From JBGRQB01 sp041725875 (lineage in GTDB: Bacteria > Bacteroidota > Ignavibacteria > Ignavibacteriales > Melioribacteraceae): a DNA stretch of 28,300 nt. A model generated the notes under the pieces. That model saw only the letters and a list, made by a program, of their open reading frames with translations. It was not told where the DNA came from and ran no database searches. Where the stretch lies: positions 1 to 28,300 of the forward strand of contig JBGRQB010000033.1 of NCBI GenBank assembly GCA_041725875.1, in the 5' to 3' direction. Below, piece after piece: positions 14,017-21,735 of this stretch. A program made the translations under genes and the position numbers. Numbering within the stretch: position 1 is the first letter of the stretch; every line of letters starts with the position of its first letter.

Positions 14017-15774
14017 TTAATTTCCTATTTCAATAATTGCTTCCCAGCCGTTTTCAACCGGTTGTGAAATTAGCTTCCATTTTCCGGGGTAAGATTCTTC
14101 GAGTCGGGCCTCAACATATTTTAATCCCAGACCGGTATTTTTTTTGTTTCTGGTTCCCTGTGTTTTCCCGTCATTAAAAAGACGATATTTTGTAAAGTTG
14201 TTTTCAGTGAATTTATCGAGTTGAAAATAGCCGTTCTCTTTTCCTGCATAACCGTGTGTTAATCCGTTTTCTACAAGCGTGTGAATAACTGCCGGAGGAA
14301 TTGATTCGTTTCCATTTATTCCAGAAGTTTTTAATTCAAAAGAAGCTCGTTGCTGGTAACTCATAATTCGTAAATGAATTCTGCATATTTCAAGTTCATC
14401 TTCAAGTGAAATTAATTTTTGTTTACTGAATGTGGCAAGTAAATGAAATTCTTTTGATAAAAGTTCTACCATTTCACTTGCGCGTTCTCTGTCAACATCA
14501 ATCAATTCTTGAAGTGACATAAGTGAATTCATTAAAAAGTGGGGCTGTATATGCTTTTGTAATAATTTATTTTCAAGAATAGATGATTTTAATAAAGATT
14601 GCTGATATGCTTTTGACTGATTAAAAATTTTCCGGGCAACTGAAAAAATCATAACCACTGCAAAAACCATCATCCCTATTGTTAATCCATAAGTCATTGT
14701 TCTGTCATAATTCAGATAAGTGAAAATTAACAGAATTAATAAAGCAGTTGAAATTAAAAGACTGCCTGTTTTCTTTTTATACAAAGCCCAGAGTGATAAC
14801 ATAAGTGGAATAACAGGAGAAATAAAATAATATAAAGTTTGATCATAAGGAATTGTATAAACCGCAGTGATGCTTATTAAGGAAATAAAAAAGAAAATCA
14901 CCTGATATTTTTTTCTGATTTCAAATTCAAAAAGGAGAACCACAATCAGCAAAAGTTTTGCAATAAAGTTTGCTGCAATAAAAGAACCGTTGATTAACCA
15001 ATAATATATTATTGAAGGATTAAAACTATAGGTTACAAAAAATCGGGCAACGACAATCATATTGCAGAAAAAGAGTGCTGCAAGTAAAAGGAAAACAACT
15101 TTTCGATTCAGAGCGAAATAGAATGCAATATTAACAAACATTGCAAGCAAGAAAAATCCTCCGAGAAAAAGAGGCATATAAACACCATTATCAATTTCAG
15201 TCTGAATTTGATTTCTTGATGATATAGTTACACTGGAAAATTTTGAATAAGATGAATTGAAAAAGTTTGAAAATTTTATTTTCAAACTTTGTTTAACCAG
15301 TCTTTTTTCAGAGCGGGTATTTCTTTTTGAAGATTCTCTTTCCGGTTTCTCAACAAAGAGTTTCATAACGTGCGGCGGAATATTTTCTTTTACAAAAATA
15401 TTGCCCGGCTTCTCGGTTTCTGCATTTCCGATAGTACCATTTTTAATTATCAGTTTGTTATTTACATAAGCTTCAAAAGCGCCAAATTTTGACCAGACAG
15501 ATAACCAGATATTTCCTTTATTAATTTTATAAGCGGGAACGTAAAAGTCTTTTTCAATCCACCAGATTCCTGATTCTTTTGATACTGTTCTGGCAATCTC
15601 TTTGTAATCAAGTTTGCTGGCAACTAATACTTTTTCTTCTCCTTTAAATAAGTTCCAGCCGTTTTGTTTCATCAAATTAATTTTATGATTTGTATAAACG
15701 CTGTCTTTGCTTCCGGCGTTTGCCGGGATCATAAAAACTAAAATCACAAATAATATTTTGATAAAACGTATCAC
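14017..15774 (-). CDS. 7-TM LytS-type sensor kinase with jelly-roll-like ectodomain
   Basis: This 585-residue kinase starts at a GTG (15774) supported by GGAG about 8 nt upstream. A signal peptide (1-20) is followed by an ectodomain of about 175 residues. Its WWIEKDFYVP...NIWLSVWSKFGAFEAYVNNKLI strands look like the galactose-binding jelly-roll of 7TMR-DISM extracellular regions or glycosidase side domains. Seven membrane helices follow (about 200-380), then a His_kinase motif QPHFLMN with H412, an N-box at N503 (VENGLTHGY) and a glycine box NTGLGLKYVEARL. The architecture therefore suggests a receptor that binds a carbohydrate-like or other extracellular ligand. It lies 20 bp after the DUF5916 gene and is coupled to the LytTR gene. 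The kinase call is firm; the ectodomain family is inferred from pattern only. Confidence 0.88.
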   Translation of the reverse strand: MIRFIKILFVILVFMIPANAGSKDSVYTNHKINLMKQNGWNLFKGEEKVLVASKLDYKEIARTVSKESGIWWIEKDFYVPAYKINKGNIWLSVWSKFGAFEAYVNNKLIIKNGTIGNAETEKPGNIFVKENIPPHVMKLFVEKPERESSKRNTRSEKRLVKQSLKIKFSNFFNSSYSKFSSVTISSRNQIQTEIDNGVYMPLFLGGFFLLAMFVNIAFYFALNRKVVFLLLAALFFCNMIVVARFFVTYSFNPSIIYYWLINGSFIAANFIAKLLLIVVLLFEFEIRKKYQVIFFFISLISITAVYTIPYDQTLYYFISPVIPLMLSLWALYKKKTGSLLISTALLILLIFTYLNYDRTMTYGLTIGMMVFAVVMIFSVARKIFNQSKAYQQSLLKSSILENKLLQKHIQPHFLMNSLMSLQELIDVDRERASEMVELLSKEFHLLATFSKQKLISLEDELEICRIHLRIMSYQQRASFELKTSGINGNESIPPAVIHTLVENGLTHGYAGKENGYFQLDKFTENNFTKYRLFNDGKTQGTRNKKNTGLGLKYVEARLEESYPGKWKLISQPVENGWEAIIEIGN

Positions 15775-15794
15775 TTTTTCTCCAGATTAATTTC

Positions 15795-17951
15795 CTATAA
15801 ATATAGGGCATAACTCCATTTTAAACTAATTGTTCTTCGGTCAATTTTATATTTGGCTAAATATGAATCGGTTAATTTTGAATCATCAAAAAAGCCGGTG
15901 TCTGCGTACGCGAGATAAATAAAATTTCCTCTCAAATATTCGTAGCTTACAACAAGATTGTTAGACAGTCTGTCATATTGCGAATTATACTGATTGTAAA
16001 GTTTAAGAAAGATATTTTCTGTAATTGAGTATTCTGTTCTCAGACTCACAGTAGAGAGTTTGCCTCTGTCATCTTCCGAAAGATATTTTGAATAACCAAT
16101 ATCATAAAGTGTATAACTGAGTGTTGAATTAAAAAACTCACTCGCTTTATAAGTTAAATGAAAATCATATCGATTTGTTTCCGCCTGCTTGATAGAAGTT
16201 TTAGCATAACGTATAAAAATTTTAAAAACTTTTGACGGATCAGTTTCGAGATAACCCCTGTATCTGAAATGGTTGTGACTGATTGGAGCAAAACTTCCGT
16301 AGTTATCCAGATAAGTTCCATCGGAAGTGTAATATCTGCCATAACCAAGAATACGTTCAAAAGCAGTACCTGCATATATAATTCCGAAAGCAGGTGAGTT
16401 AAAAGTAAAATGTATATTGAAAAAGTATCTTGAGAAATTTAAATCGTTATTGTACAGACTATTAGATGAAAGACCAAAATTATATCTTGCTCTGGAAAGA
16501 AAACCCTTCTTTAATTTTATTCTTCTCTGATAATGAAAGATCATCTCTGTAATATTGTTTGCTTCGGGATAGCCGATTAAACCTTGTTCAAAATGTGGAG
16601 TTTTTTTCTGCAAAGCAATATAGAGTCGCCATTTTTCAGTAAGATAAGATGCACGAAAACGAAGACTGCTGTTTCCGATTTTATTTTCATCAATTAATGT
16701 TGTCGCAGCCAAAGTGCGTATTTCGAGAGAGTTTGTTATTTGGTATCTGAAATCAAAACTGTGAAGCTGACCCGATAAATTATATTTGGAGTCTACATAT
16801 CCCCCCAGATAACCAAGTTTGATTTTTTCATTACCGTATTTGAGACGGGTAATTGTGAAATCTTCAAAATGGTTGATTGTGTCATTAATCCCTTCGTTTC
16901 TGATATACATTAATCCATATTCAAAATTGTTTCCTGAACCGATGAACTTTGTACCGATTTGCGGACGCGCCATTTTGCGTGAGTAGTAAAGTTGGTCAAA
17001 GGTATAAAACAATTCATTTCCTTCAAGAAAAAAGGGCCGTTTTTCTCTAAGAAATACTGGATAATCAGAAACGTTAATTATATCAGGGTCAGCTTCAATT
17101 TGGGCAAAATCAGGTACAAGAGTAACCATCAATGTATTTTTTGAATTCAAATTGTATCTGAAATCGCCGCCAAATGTTCTTTTATATTTTACAGGATCAT
17201 AATTTTGATCACTGTCAAAAGTAGTTGTAACCGAAGGTGTGAAAACAAAATTGTTTCCGGCTTTGAGATTTGAGAGATTTGTCAGTCGGGCATAATTTGT
17301 GATTAAATGACCAGCATTTGCATCTTTTAAAATAAAGTTGGATTGCTGTTGTTCACGAAAAATGTAACGTGCGATATTAATTCCCCAGTCCTGAACTTCT
17401 TTATCTTGAAATTTTAAAATGTTAAAAGGAATTTTAATCTCTGCTGTCCACCCTTCTTTTGTAACCTGCGTTGCACTTTCCCATATTCCGTCCCATTTGG
17501 GATCGCGGTTAATTCCGCCGTTGTAAAGTCGACTGTCATTCTGCACGTTTGAAGGATTAACCATAAAAGTGTAAGCCGAAGTTTTGCTGTCGAGCGGATC
17601 TATCATAATTTTCAGCCAGTCGGTAAGAAACTGATTAATATCACGTTTTCCGTTTATAGTTGTAATTTTTTCCGGATCATCAAATGCTTTTATATAAACA
17701 AACAGATTTTTTTCATCGTATAAAACTCTGAATTCAGTTGGTTTTGCGGGTTTTTCAAAAGGGAAGGGATCTAGTTGCCGGAAGTTGGAATAAACACCGG
17801 ACTGGTTCCATATCGGTTCCATAATTCCGTCTATTAAAACAGGCTCTTTAATTTTTATCGCACGGATATTTTTATCAGAACTAGATTTATTTTTTGCATT
17901 TGTGAAAATCATAAAAAAACATAAAATAAAAGTAGCAGTTTTAAAATTCAT
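15795..17951 (-). CDS. DUF5916 outer-membrane protein with N-terminal CBM9-like domain
   Basis: This 718-residue protein has a signal peptide (about 1-19). A CBM9-like carbohydrate-binding domain (about 28-220) follows, recognisable from IKEPVLIDGIMEPIWNQS, the LYDEKNLFVYIKAFD strand and the GWTAEIKIPFNILKF segment. The rest is a DUF5916 barrel with the family hallmark FPVFLREKRPFFLEGNELF-like stretch near 300-320, then alternating strands to the C-terminus. The family is common in Bacteroidota and related phyla and of unknown function. The layout suggests a surface protein that binds a glycan or glycoconjugate. GGGGGG lies 5 nt before the ATG. It heads a tight operon with the 7-TM kinase and LytTR regulator, so it may feed or sense the same ligand. 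Confidence 0.88.
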   Translation of the reverse strand: MNFKTATFILCFFMIFTNAKNKSSSDKNIRAIKIKEPVLIDGIMEPIWNQSGVYSNFRQLDPFPFEKPAKPTEFRVLYDEKNLFVYIKAFDDPEKITTINGKRDINQFLTDWLKIMIDPLDSKTSAYTFMVNPSNVQNDSRLYNGGINRDPKWDGIWESATQVTKEGWTAEIKIPFNILKFQDKEVQDWGINIARYIFREQQQSNFILKDANAGHLITNYARLTNLSNLKAGNNFVFTPSVTTTFDSDQNYDPVKYKRTFGGDFRYNLNSKNTLMVTLVPDFAQIEADPDIINVSDYPVFLREKRPFFLEGNELFYTFDQLYYSRKMARPQIGTKFIGSGNNFEYGLMYIRNEGINDTINHFEDFTITRLKYGNEKIKLGYLGGYVDSKYNLSGQLHSFDFRYQITNSLEIRTLAATTLIDENKIGNSSLRFRASYLTEKWRLYIALQKKTPHFEQGLIGYPEANNITEMIFHYQRRIKLKKGFLSRARYNFGLSSNSLYNNDLNFSRYFFNIHFTFNSPAFGIIYAGTAFERILGYGRYYTSDGTYLDNYGSFAPISHNHFRYRGYLETDPSKVFKIFIRYAKTSIKQAETNRYDFHLTYKASEFFNSTLSYTLYDIGYSKYLSEDDRGKLSTVSLRTEYSITENIFLKLYNQYNSQYDRLSNNLVVSYEYLRGNFIYLAYADTGFFDDSKLTDSYLAKYKIDRRTISLKWSYALYL

Positions 17952-18014
17952 AATTCCCCCCGGATTATTTTTGTACGAATAATAAATAACAAAATCAGAT
18001 GGTGGAAAAAATTT

Positions 18015-18042
18015 TTCACGAACAGCACCAGCAGTTCGTGAA
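18015..18042. promoter_or_regulatory. 9-bp inverted repeat between divergent operons (candidate operator)
   Basis: TTCACGAAC (18015-18023) and GTTCGTGAA (18034-18042) are perfect arms around AGCACCAGCA. Each arm with its inner flank reads GCwGTTCGT, close to the LytTR 9-bp box and to GCTGTTTGT in the repeats at 1269-1300. It lies 64 bp upstream of the DUF5916 operon and about 27 bp upstream of the -7 box of the DUF1643 gene. No T-run follows in either useful direction, so a terminator is unlikely. Confidence 0.5.
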
Positions 18043-18068
18043 TTACACAGTTAATGAAAATTTAATTG

Positions 18069-18076
18069 TATATTTG
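18069..18076 (+). promoter_or_regulatory. Promoter -7 element TATATTTG for the DUF1643-HEAT pair
   Basis: TATATTTG is an exact TAnnTTTG match, 23 nt before the ATG at 18099. The same 23-nt distance is found at 20723-20730 and 20845-20852, so the spacing supports all three. It overlaps an in-frame TTG that would otherwise extend the gene upstream. Confidence 0.55.
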
Positions 18077-18098
18077 GCTGATCAAAAAAAGAGGAAAT

Positions 18099-18653
18099 AT
18101 GAGAAAACCTGTTTATCGCCATCCTGAATTTGTAACAAAGACTGAAGATAAAAGAGTTCCGGATAAAAGATTCTGGCTGAAACTCACAATTAATGAAAGT
18201 AAAAAAGAAAATATTGTTGTGATTCTTAAAAATCCGAGCAGAGCAACAAAAGATATTTCAGATAAAACAATATTTACAGTAACAAATTACATTTACAAAA
18301 ACAGTAAAAATTATCCTGCGCTGAAAAATGTAGGTACAATAATAATTTTAAATCTTATTCCGCTGTATGAAACTTATTCTGAAAATCTTCAACTGATTTC
18401 TGACAAAATTATTGATAAGACAAACCTGAAATGGATCGACAGATTTTGTTCTGAAAATAAAAATGTATTAATTGCCTGGGGAAACCATCCGAAGGGATTG
18501 AAAAAAGAATTTGAAAAAATAAAGACTTCGGTTTCTAAAGTTTTTGAAAAAAATGGAAACAACATTTTTTATGTTGAAAAATTTTCTGCTCAGGGAAATC
18601 CAAAACATGGAATGGTGTGGGGATATGATAATCCGTTAATTAAAATGGATTAG
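18099..18653 (+). CDS. DUF1643-family protein
   Basis: From the ATG at 18099 the product has 184 residues. It matches the DUF1643 pattern: an aromatic lead-in RFWLKLTI, then VVILKNPSRAT (NPS at 45-47), a DKTI segment, a hydrophobic strand ending in NLIPLYET (about 85-92), and IAWGNHPKG (about 125-133). A C-terminal stretch with GNPKHGMVWGYDNP corresponds to the family's Gly-Pro/Lys-His-Pro end. The family is of unknown biochemical function and is often found in accessory DNA. The earlier TTG start is rejected because it lies in the promoter box, and GAGGAAAT directly precedes 18099. It is followed after 4 bp by the HEAT-repeat gene, so the two are co-expressed. Confidence 0.8.
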   Translation: MRKPVYRHPEFVTKTEDKRVPDKRFWLKLTINESKKENIVVILKNPSRATKDISDKTIFTVTNYIYKNSKNYPALKNVGTIIILNLIPLYETYSENLQLISDKIIDKTNLKWIDRFCSENKNVLIAWGNHPKGLKKEFEKIKTSVSKVFEKNGNNIFYVEKFSAQGNPKHGMVWGYDNPLIKMD

Positions 18654-18657
18654 AAAA

Positions 18658-19446
18658 ATGAAAGAAGAAATTCTTTTTGAAAAAAGAAAAAAACGAGGTG
18701 AAGTTGACAAGAATTTTATTGCAAAGTTTGCTGACCTGAATTTTCCTGATTTAATTAAATTACTTGATGATAAAGATGCACAAAAACGTTCTGTCGCAGC
18801 AATATTAATTGGTAAGAGAAATAATAAAGAAGCAGTTGAAGTTTTAATTAAGAGATTAAAAAAAGAGAAAGCGCTTTATACAAAAATTAATATTTGCGAT
18901 TCACTTGTAAGCTGTGAAGAAAAAACAATTTCTTATCTCATTGATATAATTGGAGAAACAGGAAAAAATCAGCATTCTGAATTACCGGAAAAAGGATTTT
19001 ATAAATCTTCTTATCCGCTGCCAAGAGATATAGCTGCAAGAACTTTGGTAAGAATGGGAAGTGGTGTTCTGAAATGTTTATCTGAAAGAGTTGATGATAC
19101 GGATGAAAATAAGCTTACAGAAATGATTGATATAATAGGGCATATTTCATTTTATTCAGAGGATAAAAGTTTTGAAAATAAACTGCATAATCTTTTTCAG
19201 AAAAATAAAAGCAACTTAGTTTTACAGTGGAAAATAATTTGTTCGTTTCAGGGATTTAATACAAACCGGACAAGAAGTTTTCTGGAAGAAATAATTTTTA
19301 ATTCTGAAATAAAACAATTCAAATGGGAAGCGCTAAGATGTTTGTTAATTCAAGATAAAACTATTTCTGAAAAACTGAGAAGTTTTGTTTTATCTTCGGG
19401 TGATGAAGAGTTGATAAATGTTTTTAAGTGGTTTAATAAAAAATAA
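18658..19446 (+). CDS. HEAT-repeat protein
   Basis: This 262-residue, all-helical, cytoplasmic protein without a signal peptide shows degenerate HEAT-like repeats. Examples are FPDLIKLLDDKDAQKRSVAAILIG, then EAVEVLIKRLKKEKALYTKINICDSLV, then a segment around RDIAARTLVRMGSGVLKCLSERV. Such scaffolds mediate protein or peptide binding and carry no catalytic signature here. The gene begins 4 bp after the DUF1643 stop and ends at the hairpin at 19447-19468, making a two-gene transcript. I do not recognise a named family for this pair. An alternative would be a phycobilisome-lyase-like HEAT protein, but there is no supporting context. Confidence 0.72.
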   Translation: MKEEILFEKRKKRGEVDKNFIAKFADLNFPDLIKLLDDKDAQKRSVAAILIGKRNNKEAVEVLIKRLKKEKALYTKINICDSLVSCEEKTISYLIDIIGETGKNQHSELPEKGFYKSSYPLPRDIAARTLVRMGSGVLKCLSERVDDTDENKLTEMIDIIGHISFYSEDKSFENKLHNLFQKNKSNLVLQWKIICSFQGFNTNRTRSFLEEIIFNSEIKQFKWEALRCLLIQDKTISEKLRSFVLSSGDEELINVFKWFNKK

Positions 19447-19468
19447 ATCCCGGTCAATAAACCGGGAT
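19447..19468. terminator. Hairpin terminator between convergent genes
   Basis: ATCCCGGT (19447-19454) pairs perfectly with ACCGGGAT (19461-19468) around CAATAA. On the minus strand it is followed by TTATTTTTTATT, so it chiefly ends the isomerase-like transcript (stop at 19477). On the plus strand it directly follows the HEAT gene stop but lacks a T-run. Confidence 0.8.
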
Positions 19469-19476
19469 CAGAAAAT

Positions 19477-20700
19477 CTATTTTACAAATTCATTATGCCA
19501 TTCAAGTAATCTTTCAGAGTGCCAGCCGTGAATCATAACAATATGATTGCCAAGCGGATTTGAAAGAAGTTGTTTTAATTTGTTGCTGTCATTTACCAAT
19601 ATCTCAACCTGCGTTCTGCAAAGGTTTTCCTGATTTTTCTTTAACAGTAAATTTCCTTCGGCTGTCCAGACAGATTTAAGTTCTTTTCCGCCCAATCTTA
19701 TTAAAGTAACAGCGCCTTCTTTTATTTCGCCCTGAATTGCAATTCCCAGGCCAGATTCGAAGTGAGAACGAATATCGTAAGAGTTTATAATTTTTCTTGG
19801 AACAGTGCAGTGAGCAAGTTTCATTGTGGAGTTCTTTACATCAATGGATGACGGATTTGCCATCCAGGGTGTTTGTCCGGTAAGAAGATAACTCCAGTAC
19901 ATTCCCACAACAGATGGAATATCACCTTCGCATCCGGCAATAATTCCGTCATCGGTTAATTTTGAAAGAGCGTAACAGCCGGTTGTTTTATCTTTTATTA
20001 CAAGATCGAAACATCTTATTGTGAGAGCTGCCAAATTATATTTTTCTGCCAGTTTTTTTAATCCGGCATAAACTTTCATTCCATCTTCAATTTCTTTTTC
20101 AGTTGGTTCTAAAATGTTGCAGGAGTTACTTTTGAAATCATCTGTTAGGGAAGAATAATCACCCAAGTCAGATTCATTTACTAAGGTTCTTAATTCTTCA
20201 ATATCAATTTCAACAATATTGATTCCCCAGTTTTTTAAAATTTCTTTTTGCTCAGGCATGCTAGCTATGAGCCAGTCGGAAGGTTTTCCAATTAAACCAA
20301 TATTTGAATTGCTCAGTTTTTTATTTAAGGCTATTTCAGTTATTGCAGAATTAAAATCTTCAACAGCATCCTGATTTCCGGGTTCGGGACAAAAAATGAT
20401 TTTCCCTTTGTTTCCCTGAAGATTAAGTTTTGCAAGTATTTCCAGACTCGCGGGAAGTGAGTTGTTTCCCGGATGTGCAATTAATAAAACAGGAAACTCG
20501 TTGTTATGATGCTCTGTAAGATGTGCAATTGTTTTCTGCTCTGTTCCGCCCGAAACAATAAAACAGGCGTTAAGGTCATTTTGTAATCCGTTAATTTTTA
20601 CATCGGCAAAAGTATCAATAAAAGGCTGGCCGATTCTATCCGCTTCTTCTTTCGACATAAAATCTGAGTAGAAAGAAATAATGTTTAGTTTTTCGCTCAT
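19477..20700 (-). CDS. L-fucose/L-arabinose isomerase-like protein
   Basis: From the ATG at 20700 the protein has 407 residues, shorter than classical FucI (about 590) or AraA (about 500) but similar to stand-alone fucose-isomerase-like proteins. It has two Rossmann-like N-terminal halves (for example VSGGTEQKTIAH and IGLIGKPSDWLIAS) and a C-terminal FucI-type segment. That segment holds IRCFDL (D232), GCEGDIPSVVGM (E258, D260), LAHCTVP (H297) and a late MIHGWHSERLLEW. Acidic and histidine residues in such positions bind the divalent metal in the family, so aldose-ketose isomerase activity is plausible; the sugar cannot be told. AAGGAG lies 6 nt before 20700, and the upstream TTG has no such signal. 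No sugar kinase or transporter lies next to it, so it is an orphan. Confidence 0.75.
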   Translation of the reverse strand: MSEKLNIISFYSDFMSKEEADRIGQPFIDTFADVKINGLQNDLNACFIVSGGTEQKTIAHLTEHHNNEFPVLLIAHPGNNSLPASLEILAKLNLQGNKGKIIFCPEPGNQDAVEDFNSAITEIALNKKLSNSNIGLIGKPSDWLIASMPEQKEILKNWGINIVEIDIEELRTLVNESDLGDYSSLTDDFKSNSCNILEPTEKEIEDGMKVYAGLKKLAEKYNLAALTIRCFDLVIKDKTTGCYALSKLTDDGIIAGCEGDIPSVVGMYWSYLLTGQTPWMANPSSIDVKNSTMKLAHCTVPRKIINSYDIRSHFESGLGIAIQGEIKEGAVTLIRLGGKELKSVWTAEGNLLLKKNQENLCRTQVEILVNDSNKLKQLLSNPLGNHIVMIHGWHSERLLEWHNEFVK

Positions 20701-20722
20701 AATACTCCTTAGTTTCAAGCTT

Positions 20723-20730
20723 CAAACTTA
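20723..20730 (-). promoter_or_regulatory. Promoter -7 element TAAGTTTG for the isomerase-like gene
   Basis: The minus strand reads TAAGTTTG, an exact TAnnTTTG match, 23 nt before the ATG at 20700. It implies a short leader that begins close to the in-frame TTG at 20718, which argues against that TTG as the start. Confidence 0.55.
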
Positions 20731-20738
20731 ATAAAATT

Positions 20739-20752
20739 AGAATAATTATTCT
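20739..20752. promoter_or_regulatory. 14-bp perfect palindrome upstream of the isomerase-like gene (candidate operator)
   Basis: AGAATAATTATTCT is a perfect even palindrome lying 8 bp upstream of the -7 box at 20723-20730, inside the promoter spacer. The position resembles the MarR operator at the barrel gene. No regulator gene is adjacent, so the binding protein is unknown. Confidence 0.4.
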
Positions 20753-20844
20753 TTTTCAGAAAGATAAAATGTGCTTCTGTAGCTAAATAATGTTAAATTG
20801 ATTTGGTGATTTTCAAATGAACAAAAAACAAGTTGCCTCGTCTA

Positions 20845-20852
20845 TAAAATTG
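20845..20852 (+). promoter_or_regulatory. Probable -7 element TAAAATTG for the AIM24-family gene
   Basis: TAAAATTG matches TAnnTTTG at 7 of 8 positions and lies exactly 23 nt before the ATG at 20875, the same distance as at the two exact boxes elsewhere in the window. No clear -33 element is visible. Confidence 0.4.
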
Positions 20853-20874
20853 AATTAACATAAGGAGGAAATTA

Positions 20875-21663
20875 ATGATATGTCATGAAGTTGATTATAA
20901 ATTGTTTGGCGATGATATGCAGGTCGTTGAAGTGGAGCTTGATCCGCACGAAGTTGTAATTGCCGAAGCCGGCGCTATGAATTATATGGATGACGGAATT
21001 TCATTTGAAGCAAAAATGGGTGACGGATCTGAACCTGATCAGGGGATTTTCGGAAAGCTTCTTGGAGCCGGAAAGCGTGTTTTAACAGGTGAATCTATAT
21101 TTATGACACATTTCACAAATACCGGTATGGGTAAAAAAACAGTTGCTTTTGCAGCTCCTTATCCGGGTAAAATTATTCCTATTGATATGAAAGAAGTTAA
21201 CGGCGAACTGATTTGTCAGAAAGATTCATTTTTATGCGCGGCATTTGGAACCAGAGTAGGCATAGCTTTTACCCAACGTTTGGGAACCGGATTTTTCGGC
21301 GGTGAAGGTTTTATTCTTCAGAAGCTGAATGGCGACGGAATGGCGTTTATTCACGTAGGCGGAACAGTTATTAAAAAAGAACTGCGCAACGAAACAATAA
21401 GAGTAGATACCGGTTGTATTGCGGCATTTACCTCCGGAATTGATTACAATATAGAAAGAGCCGGCGGACTCAAATCAATGTTTTTTGGTGGAGAAGGATT
21501 ATTCCTTGCAACTTTAAGAGGAACCGGAACTGTTTATTTACAGAGCTTACCATTTTCAAGAATGGCTGACAGAATTCTCGAACACGCTCCATCTGCAGGA
21601 GGAAGCAGTAAGGGAGAAGGTTCTATTCTTGGGGGACTCGGACGATTAATAGATGGTGACTAA
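20875..21663 (+). CDS. AIM24/TIGR00266-family protein
   Basis: This 262-residue cytoplasmic protein of the AIM24 family (PF01987, TIGR00266) has no signal peptide. The family pattern is clear: an N-terminal VVEVELDPHEVVIAEAGAMNYM, a GIFGKLLGAGKRVLTGESIFMTHFTN segment, repeated beta-strands such as GKIIPIDM and GFILQKLNGDGMAFIHVGG, and a C-terminal GTGTVYLQSLPF. The protein is predicted to form a beta-rich, TRAP-like oligomer, and its cellular role in bacteria is not established. GGAGG sits at good spacing before the ATG. The gene stands alone, ended by a strong terminator. The family assignment is firm; I infer no function beyond that. Confidence 0.92.
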   Translation: MICHEVDYKLFGDDMQVVEVELDPHEVVIAEAGAMNYMDDGISFEAKMGDGSEPDQGIFGKLLGAGKRVLTGESIFMTHFTNTGMGKKTVAFAAPYPGKIIPIDMKEVNGELICQKDSFLCAAFGTRVGIAFTQRLGTGFFGGEGFILQKLNGDGMAFIHVGGTVIKKELRNETIRVDTGCIAAFTSGIDYNIERAGGLKSMFFGGEGLFLATLRGTGTVYLQSLPFSRMADRILEHAPSAGGSSKGEGSILGGLGRLIDGD

Positions 21664-21684
21664 ACAGATATAAAATTTAAAACT

Positions 21685-21716
21685 AAAAAGGGATTTCATT
21701 TGAAATCCCTTTTTTT
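21685..21716. terminator. Strong rho-independent terminator after the AIM24-family gene
   Basis: AAAAAGGGATTTC (21685-21697) pairs with GAAATCCCTTTTT (21702-21714) around ATTT and is followed by more T. On the minus strand the stem also ends in a T-run, so it can serve the convergent TonB-dependent receptor gene (stop at 21736). Confidence 0.9.
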
Positions 21717-21735
21717 ATGCAATTAAATATAATCT

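Noticed and set aside
18066..18098. Longer N-terminus for the DUF1643 protein from a TTG
   Set aside because: The TTG lies within or before the promoter box; GAGGAAAT precedes the ATG at 18099.
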